From Tyto alba (lineage: Eukaryota; Chordata; Aves; Strigiformes; Tytonidae): a stretch of DNA of 64,000 nt. The DNA is taken from the NCBI RefSeq assembly GCF_018691265.1, contig NW_024881313.1, forward strand, positions 34,403,518 through 34,467,517, given 5' to 3'. The notes beneath the pieces were generated by a model, which saw only the letters and a program-made list of their open reading frames with translations, had not been told where the DNA came from and made no database searches. Shown piece by piece: positions 39,985 through 51,851 of the stretch. Numbering within the stretch: position 1 is the stretch's first letter; every line of letters begins with the position of its first letter. Both the position numbers and the translations under genes were made by a program.

Positions 39985-40884
39985 TTTGTACAATTTTTAT
40001 TGTCTATTAAAACAGTTAAAATGACTATCACAAGTACTGAATATGAGAAAGGAACCTGGTGGACAGGCAGAGGATGGAAAAAAAGTTGGGGAAGACACTA
40101 AAGGTTCAGAAAAGACTAAATGAGGGAAAAAGCTTGGGAATTAGAAAAGAGATCCTGGCAACAATGGAAAATCACTAATCACTGAGTGGCAAGGAGAGCA
40201 GCAGCTGCAAGATTGCTATCTGCCTGCTGTTGTGTGTTTGGCCTTTCAAGCTTTGGGTGTTGGAATTGTATTTACTTGGAAACACTCATGGTGTGTACTA
40301 CCTCAGAATCCAGCTCCTTACATAAATGGAAATGGTTATTGATGAAGACATGGCTTATGAAAGAAGACAACAGATTCCTACCCCTTTCCTTTAAGCATGC
40401 TGATAATGACTGCACAAGGGTGCACCTCAACAGACTTGTTGCACACAGGGACAGGAATCCAAATCTGCTAAAGCAGATTTATTAGGGAGTGGTGTGAGGA
40501 ATAGTTTCCACAGAGATTGCACAACTTTCTTTCCTGGAATATGTCTTCAGAAAAAGAGAGCAAGATGCCACCAAGCATGGCTACGGTACAAAAGGACATA
40601 ATACAAACTGGTCACCAAGTCGTTTCTTCCATCATCCAAGATTTTAGAGGTCCAGAGGTTACATTTTGAAGAAAAGAATGCCTTCCTCAACGTTCCTTCT
40701 TTTTCTCGTGGCCTCAAGCATCTGACTGTGGCTGTTTTAGAGAATAAATCTTGGAATTCAAAGAGCGTTTCAGCTGCAGAGTCATTAAGGAAAACAAGAG
40801 TTTAAAAAGGAGAAAAATACAGTGTCAGTATCTGGGCATGCTTTGGAGATTAGAGTGAGCTGGCTGCAACCATCTGCCCCACCA

Positions 40885-41010
40885 GAGATCACTTGTGCAA
40901 CTCTAATCACTTGGTCTCCCAGTGCCTCAGTTTCCCATTTATAAAAATAATGGAGTTACAGTGTCAAAGAGACGTTATGATGATAAATACGTAAAAAAGT
41001 TCTACAGAAC
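40885..41010 (+). repeat. MIR SINE fragment
   Basis: GTGCCTCAGTTTCCCATTTA followed by TAAAAATAATGGAGTTACAG and ACGTTATGATGATAAATACG matches the MIR core in order and spacing (cctcagtttcc, catctgtaaaatgg, gttgttgtgaggattaaatg). This is the best preserved MIR piece in the window. Confidence 0.72.
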
Positions 41011-42884
41011 TCAGATATTTTTTGAACAGGAGCTCCAAGTGTCTTAAGCTAAGTTAACCGTAGATAACATGTTGTATTTAAAGCTTGTAAGGACAGGCTT
41101 TTACACTGCAGACTGTAATTGTGTAAAGGAAGCTATCATGTTTTCAGAGCACATCAAGATTTACACAAAAGATCACTGTAAAGAGCTCTTCTGAGCCCGA
41201 GGGAAGCACGTCAAGAAATAATTTCAGCTCTTTGCAGACATTTAACTACAGACTGAAGCTGCGTCTAAGTTTACATGATTGTGAATCCAGTGTTTGCCAT
41301 ATCCACACTATGAGTATCCACTGTTCATGAATACACTTTTGTATCTGCAGCTCCACAACCTCTGTAGTAATATGAGCATGGTGGCAGGCTTGCTGGAGGT
41401 GTATCCCTGGTCCATTAGCATGGAACTAATTTAAATTCTTTTCAGTTCTAGTTCCTGGAATACCAACAAAAGCCTTACCAGTATTTCCATGTCTCTTTAT
41501 GACATTATTTGTAGTCATGAAACATTTAGCTCAGACACCTGATATGCTTCTTGCTTAGCACAGTCCTTGCTTCAGTCCTTCCAGACGGTGTCAAACCACA
41601 GAACCAGTACAGAGGACGATCTGGTTTCACCTGTAGTGTACCTGAAATGACAGAAGGATATAGTTAAGAGACTGTCAAAAGGGAAAACATGCATGACAGA
41701 AGGAAGATATCCATTGCATGTTGCTGTCATTGCAGATTTCTTTTGTGCATAACAATGAAAACAAAACAGCGCACAGAAATTAGGTCTGTAGTGATCAGCA
41801 ATAGATCTGGAAGTAACTCAGGAAGAGGGTTAGGTTTCTCAAGCTGTGCAAATTCAGTGCCATCTGAAAACCAGCTTTTGGTCAAAAATTAATTTATTTG
41901 GAGATTACAGGTCAACCATTGGTTCTGTGTTGAAGGAAGTTTATTAAGATATTGGTTTGTCTGTGCTTAATAGTAGCTACTCTGAGATAACAGACTTCAC
42001 AAGCTTTAGTAGGGTCACTGCTGGCATTAATGCCTAGAGTTTGTCAGCTGTGGGGTAGGCTTGAAATCTAATGCAAACACATAAGCCCCAGGTGCTACAA
42101 GGAAGTCCTTAGGTGTTTAAAGTCCTCCTAGAACTGCACTGAAAAATAATTTAATATCTTTGCCTGCCTCTGAGGTAGCTTTCAAATACTCCTGGAGTCC
42201 TACTGAGCACTGAGATCCTCAGTTATGATAAGCTTTGCAGAAAGTGGCCATTTACAGAGCAGCTCATTTGCTCCACGTTTAGTCTGCAGTTACCCGTTTT
42301 GTGCAGCCCATGCTACAGAGTGAACTATTTGTTCAGTGCAGGTCTGTGTAAACTTCCTGAAGAAGTCTCATTGAGACTGTGGGTGATTCAGCTCTGAGCT
42401 GAAGGTTGTCTCTGTTTTTCAGTAAACCACCCTTGTAACTCTGACCTGCATCATCCTGCTAACATCTAGGCTCAACAGATCTGCTTCTAGCCTTTCAAAA
42501 CTGCTGATGGTCATGAAAATTATATTTTAATGGTAGGGCACCAATAGGTTACTAGAATTTTGCAGTTTACTCAAGCCTGAAGTGTGGTATCAATTAACTT
42601 TGGTAGGAAAAGGTGTTTCATTTCAAGTTTAAAAAGTATCATCATTGAAAGCTGGTGTAGTAAGTGTTTGCACAGTGAAGTCACTATCCATGACCAAGGC
42701 TTTGAAATATAACACTAAAATAAAAAAAGCAAAATAGTGTGTAGTAAATGTGTCTATTTAAATCAGATTTGGCTCTGAGTATTTTTTTTTAAATTTGTTA
42801 TTCTCAGTGGCCTCTCTTCTGCAGACAGTACTCTGTACTCAGTAGTACATCAGCACTACTCCACACTCAGTGCATCAGTGCTCT

Positions 42885-42950
42885 GGCCTTGATGCAGCTA
42901 AAGTACTTAAGTAAGTGCTTAATTTCAACTAAAATAATTCTGTATTCAGT
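42885..42950 (+). repeat. Palindromic interspersed repeat, half copy
   Basis: GGCCTTGATGCAGCTAAAGT followed by ACTTAAGTAAGTGCTTAATT repeats the left arm of the element at 39858, which begins GGCCTTGATCCAGGAAAGT and runs into ACTTAAATGTGTGGTTAATT. The right arm is missing or too worn to see. Confidence 0.55.
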
Positions 42951-43064
42951 GCCAGTGAATGAAGACCTATGTAAATGTGGGCTCACTCTTCTTTTCCATC
43001 CACTTTCAATTAGTGGATGCTTATCTGTTTTTTACCATCAGTATTATTTTAATCCATTCTTCCG

Positions 43065-43087
<23 letters not shown>
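43065..43087. repeat. Poly-T tract (23 T)
   Basis: Uninterrupted homopolymer run. Confidence 0.95.
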
Positions 43088-43095
<8 letters not shown>

Positions 43096-46000
43096 CCTTT
43101 GTCATAACAAAATATCTACTGTAATTATGCTTATTACCTGATTATTGCAGCTCTCTCCAGCAATAATTTCCCCTTGCCCTTAACTGTGCACCCCTCACTG
43201 TGATAAGAGGTAGGTCCTATTTCAAAGAGACTAAGGAGCACTCAAGCATAGGTGTGAAAACAGCTGAAGTTTATCTTTTAGAGCATATCTGATAACAAAC
43301 ATTTAAGACAAGAACACTTAAAAACTCTGTAATAGATTAAAACTAAGTGGCATCCCTGCATTCACAGAATCAGGTAGCACACTTGTAACATCAGTATTCT
43401 TAACAAACTCAGGTTAGTTCCTCACAAGTACTTAACTTTTTTGAACTTTGTGTTGAAAAGGACAGAATTTAAATTGTTGGCCTGTTTGATTAATAACATG
43501 TCATGCTGATAGCATTAATTCAGACTCCACCCATACTCTACAAGAGTAATCTGAGGAATGAATATTGGCCACAAAGGCTTATGTAGAGAATGCGTCTGAT
43601 ATTCTTGACTCAAAAGTCAGCCTTAGCCAAGTTGCAGAGTGATACGGAATCAGACATACAGATAGAGATTAGAGGTTATGTAAACAAATCCTGCCTCTTC
43701 TCCACTTCTGCTTTGACTCTTCTGTAAGAATTTAGCTGAGGATCTAGACTACTTCTTGGTCTTCTACTTCCTTTGAAGTTTATTTTTTAGAAGTGCTTAA
43801 CTCTTCTGTCACTAGTACCATGTTTTTTCTTCAAGTGAGGTGTGGCAAGACACTGTTCATGTATAAGATAGGTTCTTTGTTTCTGGTGTTAGATCAAAGG
43901 AAGTTTTGTAAATCTATCTCCTGTTTCTCAATTAAGTCAGTGACAGAACTCACTGTGATTAAACTGCAAGTTCATTTCCATACAGAAATACTTAGGAAGG
44001 GCTCTCTGCTAAAAACGTGAAATCACTCTGCACATTCAGTTCACATGTCTTCAGGGTAAACAGATTTCAACATTCAGTGCTGTAATTGCAGTGAAGATTT
44101 AGTAGAAATGCAAGTTGTCCATTTCATCATCTTTCCTAGCGTTGAATGCACTCCTATATTCTCTCCTCTTTTTTTCTTAAGGATTTGGCTGAATTTGATT
44201 GTTGTTCCATTTATGTTATCCATTTAACCTACTAAAGATCCCCAGCTGTGACTGCTTAGCACTAATAATTAACTCTGTAAAGTAATTAATATTATAGCTA
44301 CTGTTATTTAGGAGGATACCTGCAGTGGGAAGTTAGTTACTAGTTGTAAAAGCAATGTATAATTGTTCTGTAATCCATGTCAAAAGACTCCTGCTTAGAA
44401 CCACTGGGGGAGTCATTCTGATGATATATTGGGATGAAATAAAAAAATCCTTTCAAGGTAGAGTTCTTATCTGATGACAAACTCTGGTCGAACCGTTTTA
44501 AAATTAAATCCTTAGAGACATCTTCAACCTTACTATACAGTATTAGAAATACATAAAGAATATATACACATGCTCTATCACTTTCATACCTCCTGCAGGA
44601 TAGTCGTGTCTTTAATTCATTGAGGGCCCTGCAGAATAAGGACAGAGCACCAAACCGACACCAATAAGGATGCAGTGGAGAACATAAAATGCCAATGTGG
44701 AGTGCATTTTCAATGCCAGGTTTTGTTATGGGATTTGGTTAATGTGTTCTAAACAAACTGTAACCTCTGAGTTGTCACCACCTTCATTTATACATGCTAC
44801 ACACTGGCATTATTATAGCATTTAATATTTCAAAAGCCTTTTGACTAGAGCAAATTTTATTGCATTCCTTCCCGGTACAGGAAGAAAAGACTTTAATACA
44901 GTATTTTGTATGAGGCATCCCCTTCATTCCCAGTTTGCTTGGTGCTGTAACAGACGTTCCTTAGAATAAATGATAGAAACTACAATTCCTGCCTAGCTGC
45001 TCTGTTCACTCTGAGCTTTTCGAGGGAAGGAGGACTTTGTATCAGAACCAGGCCCAGAGCTCTTCACTGGCATTGATCATGTTCTCTAACCACCTAATAG
45101 ACCCAGGGACTGCCACCCCATAGTCAGCCTTTTCAGCATGCAGTTAGCATTTTTAAATACAGAAGGGATCCAAGATGGGATCCCACTCTCAGCCTCATTC
45201 TAGTGTTCTCGGCTGTCTTAAACCACTGGTATTCAGTTATCACAGTCTAGCAGAATACACGTAGGAGTTTAATTTACAGTTTAACCAGCAGATAAAACCT
45301 TTTTTTGTTCTGATAACTTCTTTTTCCACTTCATGAACCAGACTAAATTAAAGCAAAAATAAGCAGTAAGTGTTTTAAATTAATTTTGCACAAACAGATT
45401 GCAACAGAATAAGCATATCTATGACATACATTTGAAAAAATACAAAATTGTTCATTGACAGCTCATCAAGAGAAGAGCTGTTAACTACTTGAGTTGTATA
45501 GAACTGTAATTGTAGTAAGGAGCACTGGCAAATGGTGGGAAAATTACCATTTGTAGTTTACTCTTGCATTCAAAATGGGTTTGCTTTGATTTGCATTTAG
45601 ATGGGAATTCCTTCTTGTTGCTCTTCAATCCATTAGGTTTTATAAGGTAAGTAGCTTTTGTTTTCCTCCTGAAGTACTTGGAAGGGCATTCAGTTTTACT
45701 GCTGAACTATGAGCTGTGCAGGTAGCACCCCTAGCATATTGGCATTAAGCCTTCATTGATCAGAATGAAAGGAGGAGTAGAAAAGTCAGGAAAAGCTTTG
45801 AGAAAGACAGCCTTAAAGTTACCTGGAAATGCCTATTTCTAAATAAAGCACAGGTAATGTTTTTGTTGCAATGCTTGAATAAGTCTGCTTCACATGGACT
45901 TGTGATTTGCAGCAACATTTCTTTTTTTTTTTAGGTTGTTCTTTCTATTTTTACCAAGCCATCAAAGACTAATATGTTATCTTTATTATTACTCAAGCAA

Positions 46001-46554
46001 TATTTGCTTTAGAATTTTTCTGATTTAGAATTAAGGCTACTTTTTTGGGTGAGGGGCAAAGCAAATTTATGTTTGTATTAGATCGTTAGTAAGCTGGCTT
46101 TTGTACAAAACATACATATAAAGACTTCTAGCTGAATTATCACACTAAGACTAAATACATTTTTCTAAAGATGGGACAAAAATAGAAACAAAGGAAAATA
46201 AGTCTGAAAAAGACATTAAAAATTCATTTTCCCCACAGCACAATCAACTATGTGTAAATAATTCCCAACAAATGTTGGGGTTTTTTTTAAACCTGTTGCT
46301 AAAAACCTCCCATGACAGAGATTTGACAAGTTTTTTCAGCAAAGAGTGCTGGTGCATCACTGTTATGTTCAGAAAGTTCTCCCAAAGTCCAACCTAAGAC
46401 TTCCTTGCTAAAGGCTAAGTAGATAACTTCTTACCCCATAACCAGTGGACCCAGAAGATAGTATATCACTCTCCTTCTTGCAGAAACACATTATATTTAG
46501 AGGCTGTTGTTATATTTTCCTTCAGTCTTTTTTTTTTTTTTTCCTAGACTAAGA

Positions 46555-47455
46555 AACTGGGAGATTTTGAAGTCCTTCTTTACAGGTCATGTTTTCTGGA
46601 CTCCTAGATCATTGTTGTTGCTTTTCTTTGGACTCTCTTTGGCTCATCCTTGAGTTCAATACCCAAAACTGAATGCAGTATTCCAGCTGACATCTAACCA
46701 TGGAATGTGCAGAACAGATTCTCTGTGTCTTACCTGTAACACTTTTGTAGATAGTGTGATTTTTCTTTCCAAGCTTCTGATAGTGTTGTCTGACATTTAT
46801 TTTCATTCTCAGTTCTTTTCCTTGCATGACTGCTGCATGCCAATCCTTTCCCATTTTATTTTTGCATTTGATTATTGTGTGACGTGCTCTACTTACCCAT
46901 ATCAAAGTGCATCCTGTTTTTCAAAGCATTGCAGCACTTCTCAAGATTATTTTAAGTTCTAAGGCTACTCCTAAAAGAGTAGCATCTTTTACCGTTGAGT
47001 CATTTGAAAACGCAATCAGGTTATTCATTATTCCTCCATCAAGTCATCAGTGAAAACACTGAATGATATCGGATAGAACACAGACCTCTGTGGAACTCTC
47101 CCTTAAACCCTTCCAGTTAGATAAAGAAATCTTACTACCTTCCTTGTGAATATTGTTGTGACATTTAGCAGTTGTTTCATCTAGACTCTCTGGCTTGCTT
47201 GTGTGGGCATTCATGCAAGTTACTGTCAAAAGTTCTGTTAACTCATGCTGCATCTGCTTACCACAAGACTTCTAGCCTGTTATTAAAGTGAATGAGATTG
47301 GGTTGGCATTGTTTATACGCATTGGCTGTTACTGATGATCTTTCTTCCCTCTAACCACTTAAAATGGGTGTATTTGTTCTCTTACCCATCTTGCAGTCAA
47401 AGTTACAGTGAACAGTTTATAGTTTCTTGGCTCCCTCCCTCCATCTTCCCTTACA
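46555..47455 (-). mobile_element. Ancient CR1/L3-type LINE fragment (antisense, decayed)
   Basis: About 900 bp follow, in order, the reverse complement of the 3' coding part of CR1/L3 LINEs: GTTTTCTGGACTCCTAGATC, CTTTGGACTCTCTTTGGCTC, ACCCAAAACTGAATGCAGTA, CAAAGTGCATCCTG, AGTCATCAGTGAAAACACTGAA, CCTCTGTGGAACTCTCCCTT and CTTGCAGTCAAAG. On the - strand, around 46630-46700, a frame still reads QLEYCIQFWVLNSR, close to the LEYCVQFW motif at the end of the CR1 reverse-transcriptase region. Stops and small indels break the frame throughout, so the copy is inactive. Its divergence is far higher than that of the CR1 end at 7519, which points to a much older insertion. Confidence 0.85.
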
Positions 47456-50400
47456 GATAGCTATGCTAAGCAGAATGAACTTGACCAAAGTGAAATGTAT
47501 CGATCTAGTCAGTACAGTGATTGCAAATCATTTTATCCGAAGTAGATGTCTAAAATAGGCCATGTGAACAATGTCCCAGAAATGTGTTTCTCCACCGGTT
47601 GCAGAAGTAGCAGCCTAGGGTAACTTATTCAATATGAAAAGCTACACAGCAGGTGTCATTCAAAGCATTTTGATACAGCTGCTCTGATGTCTGCCACTGA
47701 GAGATCCCTATCCCAATGGATGTATTCCTGCTAATTCAGGGAGGCAAGATGGCAGGAAACTATATCAGAAATAATCTGCTGATGTTAATTGCTGTTCACA
47801 TCCCTGAACTGTCCCTATAATTTAAATACTTATGAAAATAATGGAATTCCTTCAGTAGGACATCGGACTAAAAGGATTCCTAGATTATCAGATAGGTTTT
47901 AACATATTCATTATAAGTGCATATATAATTTACAGGACTGCTTTTATTTCCACATAATGTCAGTCACTGCCTTTACCCTAGAAAGCTGAAGAAAACAGAG
48001 ACAAAGCGGTTACCTATTAAAATTTACATTCTAGCCTTCCCAGAAGTCCTAAAATCTCTTTTGTTTACATCCACCTTGTTATGACTTTTGCTGTTGTATC
48101 AACCTTGAGTTGTTTTACTTTGCCTCTACAAAGATTGCTGGCACTGCTGTATTAAGCTTCTGTATTAGTATTATGCTGTAGGTCCATGGTTTTTCGCATA
48201 AATAATGCCCCTGTAAAAACTGAATTGAAACCTTGCAAATCAGCAGTGTGTTCAGGCAGTTTTGATTTTGCATATATATGTCTTCTAAACTTTTATATAT
48301 AAAATTTATTTTGCTTAGTATACGAAGTATATACTATCTTGTCGCATTGGATATCTCAAACAGTTAAAATGGGCTACCTGACACACTCTGATAGCAAACA
48401 TTTAAACCATAATCTAGACAAATCCCTTGGTTATAGTTAATACAAACCTCCTGTGGCAGTAAAAGAAATAGTCACAATGAACATATATTGAAATGTTACA
48501 ATATATAATATCATCTTGGTGGGAATTATAGGTCCTTGGAAAGACAGATCTTTTCCCTATCTTCAACCAGCAATCCTTTGGTAAAATGGCAGGCAGAGTT
48601 TGTAGAGAGAGGTAATACCTACAACTGTTAAAAATATCTGCTAATTTGTCTAATGCTGTAGTAGTTCACAATGAACAAGATGGTGTTTTCACCATTGATG
48701 TAAGCTGACTTAAGAGTGGGTTGTTTCTAGAAGGTGTGGTCCCACTGTCACTCCTGCCCTTGGCACTCTTTGTGCCAGTGCTAGCTGATACAACTGCACA
48801 GTGAATTGGATCGGGAACTGGTCTGGATAAAAAACAATCTTTGCTTTTAGTCCCTTTGGTTTTCAGCTGCATCAGTTTCCTGTTCTGACTCACTGCATTG
48901 CCTACAAGCCAAAAGGAGCTAGAATGCAAAGCGAGGAGCAAAATGAACGCCATAATCAGCAGATTGTTCCAAAATTGGTTCAAACCAATTGTGAGATTGT
49001 ACAGAGAGTGAAGGATGGAGTTTCAGCCTTTAGTTCTCTGTTTCCTTTGGAGGTTTTTTTAGCAGTGTGGATGTTACAACATAGCTATAATGTTTCCATT
49101 ACAAATCCCTGTCATATATTAAATTAATGCCTTCATATTTTCTTGAGTTTTTCATAGTACTCTTGGTCTGGATGCAGATTCTGCCACTGTAAAACCCTGA
49201 TCTTGCAGTAAGCTTCAAGTTCACAGCACAGTGTAGCTCACTGCTTGAAATAGGCTTAACTGACTTCTTATAAACATATCTGTGTTTTGTAGCAGGTGAA
49301 ATGCAATGCACATCTTTGAAGATTAGGTGTCACTTCCAGCTACAAACATCCTCAGAGCTGTATTTCCTCATGGCTGGCGCTTACTGGATAATTATGGGTA
49401 GAAAATACTTGTTTTAAAAAAAAGATAGAAAATCATGGCAGTTAATTCCAATCATGTATGTCATCTTAATCTTTTTTTCTTTTGGTTAGCAAAAGAGGTT
49501 AAAAACTCTTATCGGTATCAAGGTACATGATAAGGAAGATAAATTATTTAGAGCTTTTAGAGATAGCTCCCAGAGATAATGAAAAGCTTCAAAAGCATTT
49601 TAATTAGTAGACTGAAAATATTATAAATTAATATGAACTGCTTTGGTATCTTCCGTGGCTGGTCAGTTAGAGCATTTACTGAAATCCTAGAAGCCTTTTA
49701 AAAATACAACTAAGAATCAAATATTTTAGGATTTTCTTTCCAAAGGATCTTTACGGTAAAGAAGATATTGGTAACCTCCTCGTCTAGCCTTAAAAGTGTC
49801 CCTAGGATGAGGCAGCTTGAGAAAAAGCAGCTGTCACCAGCGGTTAGCTGCCTTTCATGTAACTTCTCTGGACTTGAGAAATGACAGACAGCTTTCTGTT
49901 TTCCCATGATTTATGGCTCTCTCCTCCCACCATAACTTTAATTCTAATTACCTTTCATACTTTCCTATGTTATATGCACATTAATGTGCTATCCTTGATC
50001 TATTCAACATTCTCTCCTTGAAGGACCTGCTGAACTTTTGAAGCTCGAGCCTCTCCTTAGGGACCAGTAGATTTTAAATGATCTCTAATGGCTCCTGTGA
50101 TTCCTTTGGAGCACCATGCATGTGTGTCTGCCCACTAAATCTGTTGCCATTGCCAAAGAAATAATCTGTTTATCCACCTCTACAGCGTCCATGTCTGAGC
50201 TGGTCCTGCTGGGCTTCCTAAACAGTCAGTGGGGACCTATTCATTATAATTAAGGAAGCCTAGCTACAGCTTACCACATCTCACTGTCTAAATAAATCGA
50301 AATGACGAATCCATTTCAAGTATTTCCTTATTTCCATTGATTCTGATGTAGCCTGGTTTACAAGCTCGGATGCAGACTTGTAAAGCTGGGTGCAATAGAT

Positions 50401-50485
50401 CCCATTCTTGGTAAGCAGAAGCCTCCCACGGAGCAAACTCCATCCTTCAGCCACTGTTAATAGCAAGTGGTTTGGGCTGCCAGCT

Positions 50486-50848
50486 TTATGTGCTCAGGTA
50501 CCTGAGGGCGAGCTCAGGGCATGACACCACCTCACACCCAGTGCGGTGGAGAACAGCTCCAAAACTGCCGCTATTGTCTGTAGCGACAGCCATGGTGGGG
50601 CAGTCACATTTTTTTGTTGTCGTTTTTTCAAGAGTGATTTTTAAAGTAGGATCATCTCGTCTGATCTGCTGCACAATGTAAAGTAGAATTTCACTCACTA
50701 ATCCCTGGGTCAAGTCCCCCCCTAACTTCTGGCTGAGCTGAAGAGCGTTATGAGGAGGGCGCTCAGCTACCTCCCTCCTCCTCCTCCTCCTCAGGAGATG
50801 CTCCGAGGGGTAGCGAGGCGCGCGACTTACATGGGTAGACGCCGACAT
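50486..50848 (-). other. Antisense open frame at the CpG-island edge (unrecognised)
   Basis: A 120-codon - strand frame starts just inside the upstream edge of the CpG island and runs away from the PRKAG2 exon, the geometry of a divergent transcript. The inferred peptide begins with an Arg-rich segment encoded by a GAG/CTC repeat (about 50770-50800). It continues with KLGGDLTQGLVSEILLYIVQ, which looks helical, but I recognise no family. CpG-island promoters often give short antisense RNAs, so an unstable non-coding transcript or a chance frame is more likely than a protein. Confidence 0.2.
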
Positions 50849-51324
50849 TCAGGCTAACCTTGAATTGTAACTTCTCGAACGTTTTCAATGGAAACGAGCG
50901 CGTCTATTCCCAGAGCGGGTAGCCCGGGATGGCGGCTCAGACCACTGCGGGAGCTCCCTGTCACACACGGGGGAAACCCCCTCAACACACACACACCCCC
51001 CGGAGGGCAGTGGAACTGTCGGCTTCCCCGCGGCTGCCTTGCAGGTGAACGCTCAGGACCATACCAACTCCGTCTGGCGAGGGAAGAGTGGAGGGTTTTC
51101 CTCCCCTCCGCCTCCTCTTGCACTGCTCTAGTGCAAAGCGTCCAGGCGAACCGCCGAGCCTGCGGAGCGGGCTGCGAAAGGCGGCTGGCCTGGCAGAGCT
51201 CTGGGGTAGTAAGCCTCTCCCTCTTCCCCCTCCCTTTCGCGCGCGGAAGTGGTAGTTACCTTCCCCTCCCGCCGCTGACCAACGGGCTTGACTGCAGCAA
51301 AATGGAACGTACCAATCCCTCCTC

Positions 51325-51358
51325 CGGAGGGGGGGGGGCCGGGGGAGAGGCGGCGGCA
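51325..51358 (+). other. G-rich, quadruplex-capable stretch
   Basis: A run of eleven or so G followed by GGGGG and GGCGGCGG, within the presumed promoter. It could hold Sp1 sites or form a G-quadruplex on the + strand. Confidence 0.5.
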
Positions 51359-51770
51359 AGGTGTGGCGGGAAGGACTGTCCTGCGAAAGGGCGTTCGGCC
51401 TCACCGTGCGGCGACCGCCCGCCAGCGGCCACTGCCTCCGTGCGCAGGGGGGAGGGGGCGCCTCCGGGAGGCACGGCGGCGGGGAGCCCGGGGGCCGTAG
51501 GGTTAATGGGCTGGGCGCAGCCGCCGCGAAAGGGTGGTGGTGGGGGAAGGAAGGGCGAGTCCCGGTTCCTCCCCCCTCGGAGCGTGCGGGGTGTGTGTGT
51601 AAGAGGCAGCGCACACCGAGCCGTGCGTGTGTGGGAGGCCGAGGGGCAGCCGCCGCCGCTGCCCGGCCTCAGCGCCGTCCCGCCTCCCCTTTCCCTCAGC
51701 GCTCGGCGGGAACCGCGCCAGCCGTCCCCTCAGCGCCGCCACTCCCCCTCCGCCGCGCCGGGCTGTTCCG

Positions 51771-51851
51771 ATGCTGCCGCGGGGCCGGTGAGTCCGCGCC
51801 TGGATGCTCATCTCCTTCTCCTCTCTTCCCTCCCGCAGGCGGCGGCGGTAG
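51771..51851 (+). promoter_or_regulatory. PRKAG2: Two upstream ORFs before the gamma-2b start
   Basis: ATG at 51771 opens a 6-codon uORF ending with TGA at 51789-51791. ATG at 51804 opens a 15-codon uORF ending with TAG at 51849-51851, just inside the coding exon. Both share a frame that differs from the main one. They matter only if the short mRNA is read unspliced through this region; both would then sit within 125 nt upstream of the internal start and could lower its translation. Confidence 0.45.
51788..51838 (+). other. PRKAG2: Possible 51-nt intron (donor GTGAGT to exon acceptor)
   Basis: CCG|GTGAGT at 51788 is a near-ideal donor, and the PRKAG2 acceptor CCCTCCCGCAG ends at 51838, with a pyrimidine tract between them. 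The gap of 51 nt is below the usual vertebrate minimum. The donor may instead be unused, or join a more distant exon. If real, removing it would delete the second uORF's start codon. Confidence 0.25.

Larger units (their letters stand above)
32028..51838 (+). other. PRKAG2: PRKAG2 intron between the tail exon and the CpG-island exon (19.8 kb)
   Basis: Bounded by donor GTAAGT at 32028 and acceptor CCCTCCCGCAG ending at 51838; both flanking codons are whole, so the intron is phase 0. Mostly AT-rich sequence without recognisable exons. Contents seen: a small acceptor-plus-ORF candidate at 32368, a short tandem duplication at 32619, two copies of a palindromic repeat (39858, 42885), one good MIR piece (40885), a long CR1/L3 LINE remnant (46555-47455) and homopolymer tracts at 36620, 38906 and 43065. 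The last kilobase merges into the CpG island. Confidence 0.9.

Noticed and set aside
46609..46905. 98-codon - strand frame as a host gene
   Set aside because: Its C-terminal end matches the end of CR1-type reverse transcriptase, so it is a fragment of the decayed LINE.
50982..51614. 210-codon - strand frame in the CpG island
   Set aside because: Pro/Arg/Ala-rich composition typical of antisense reading of GC-rich DNA, with no domain and no splice support.
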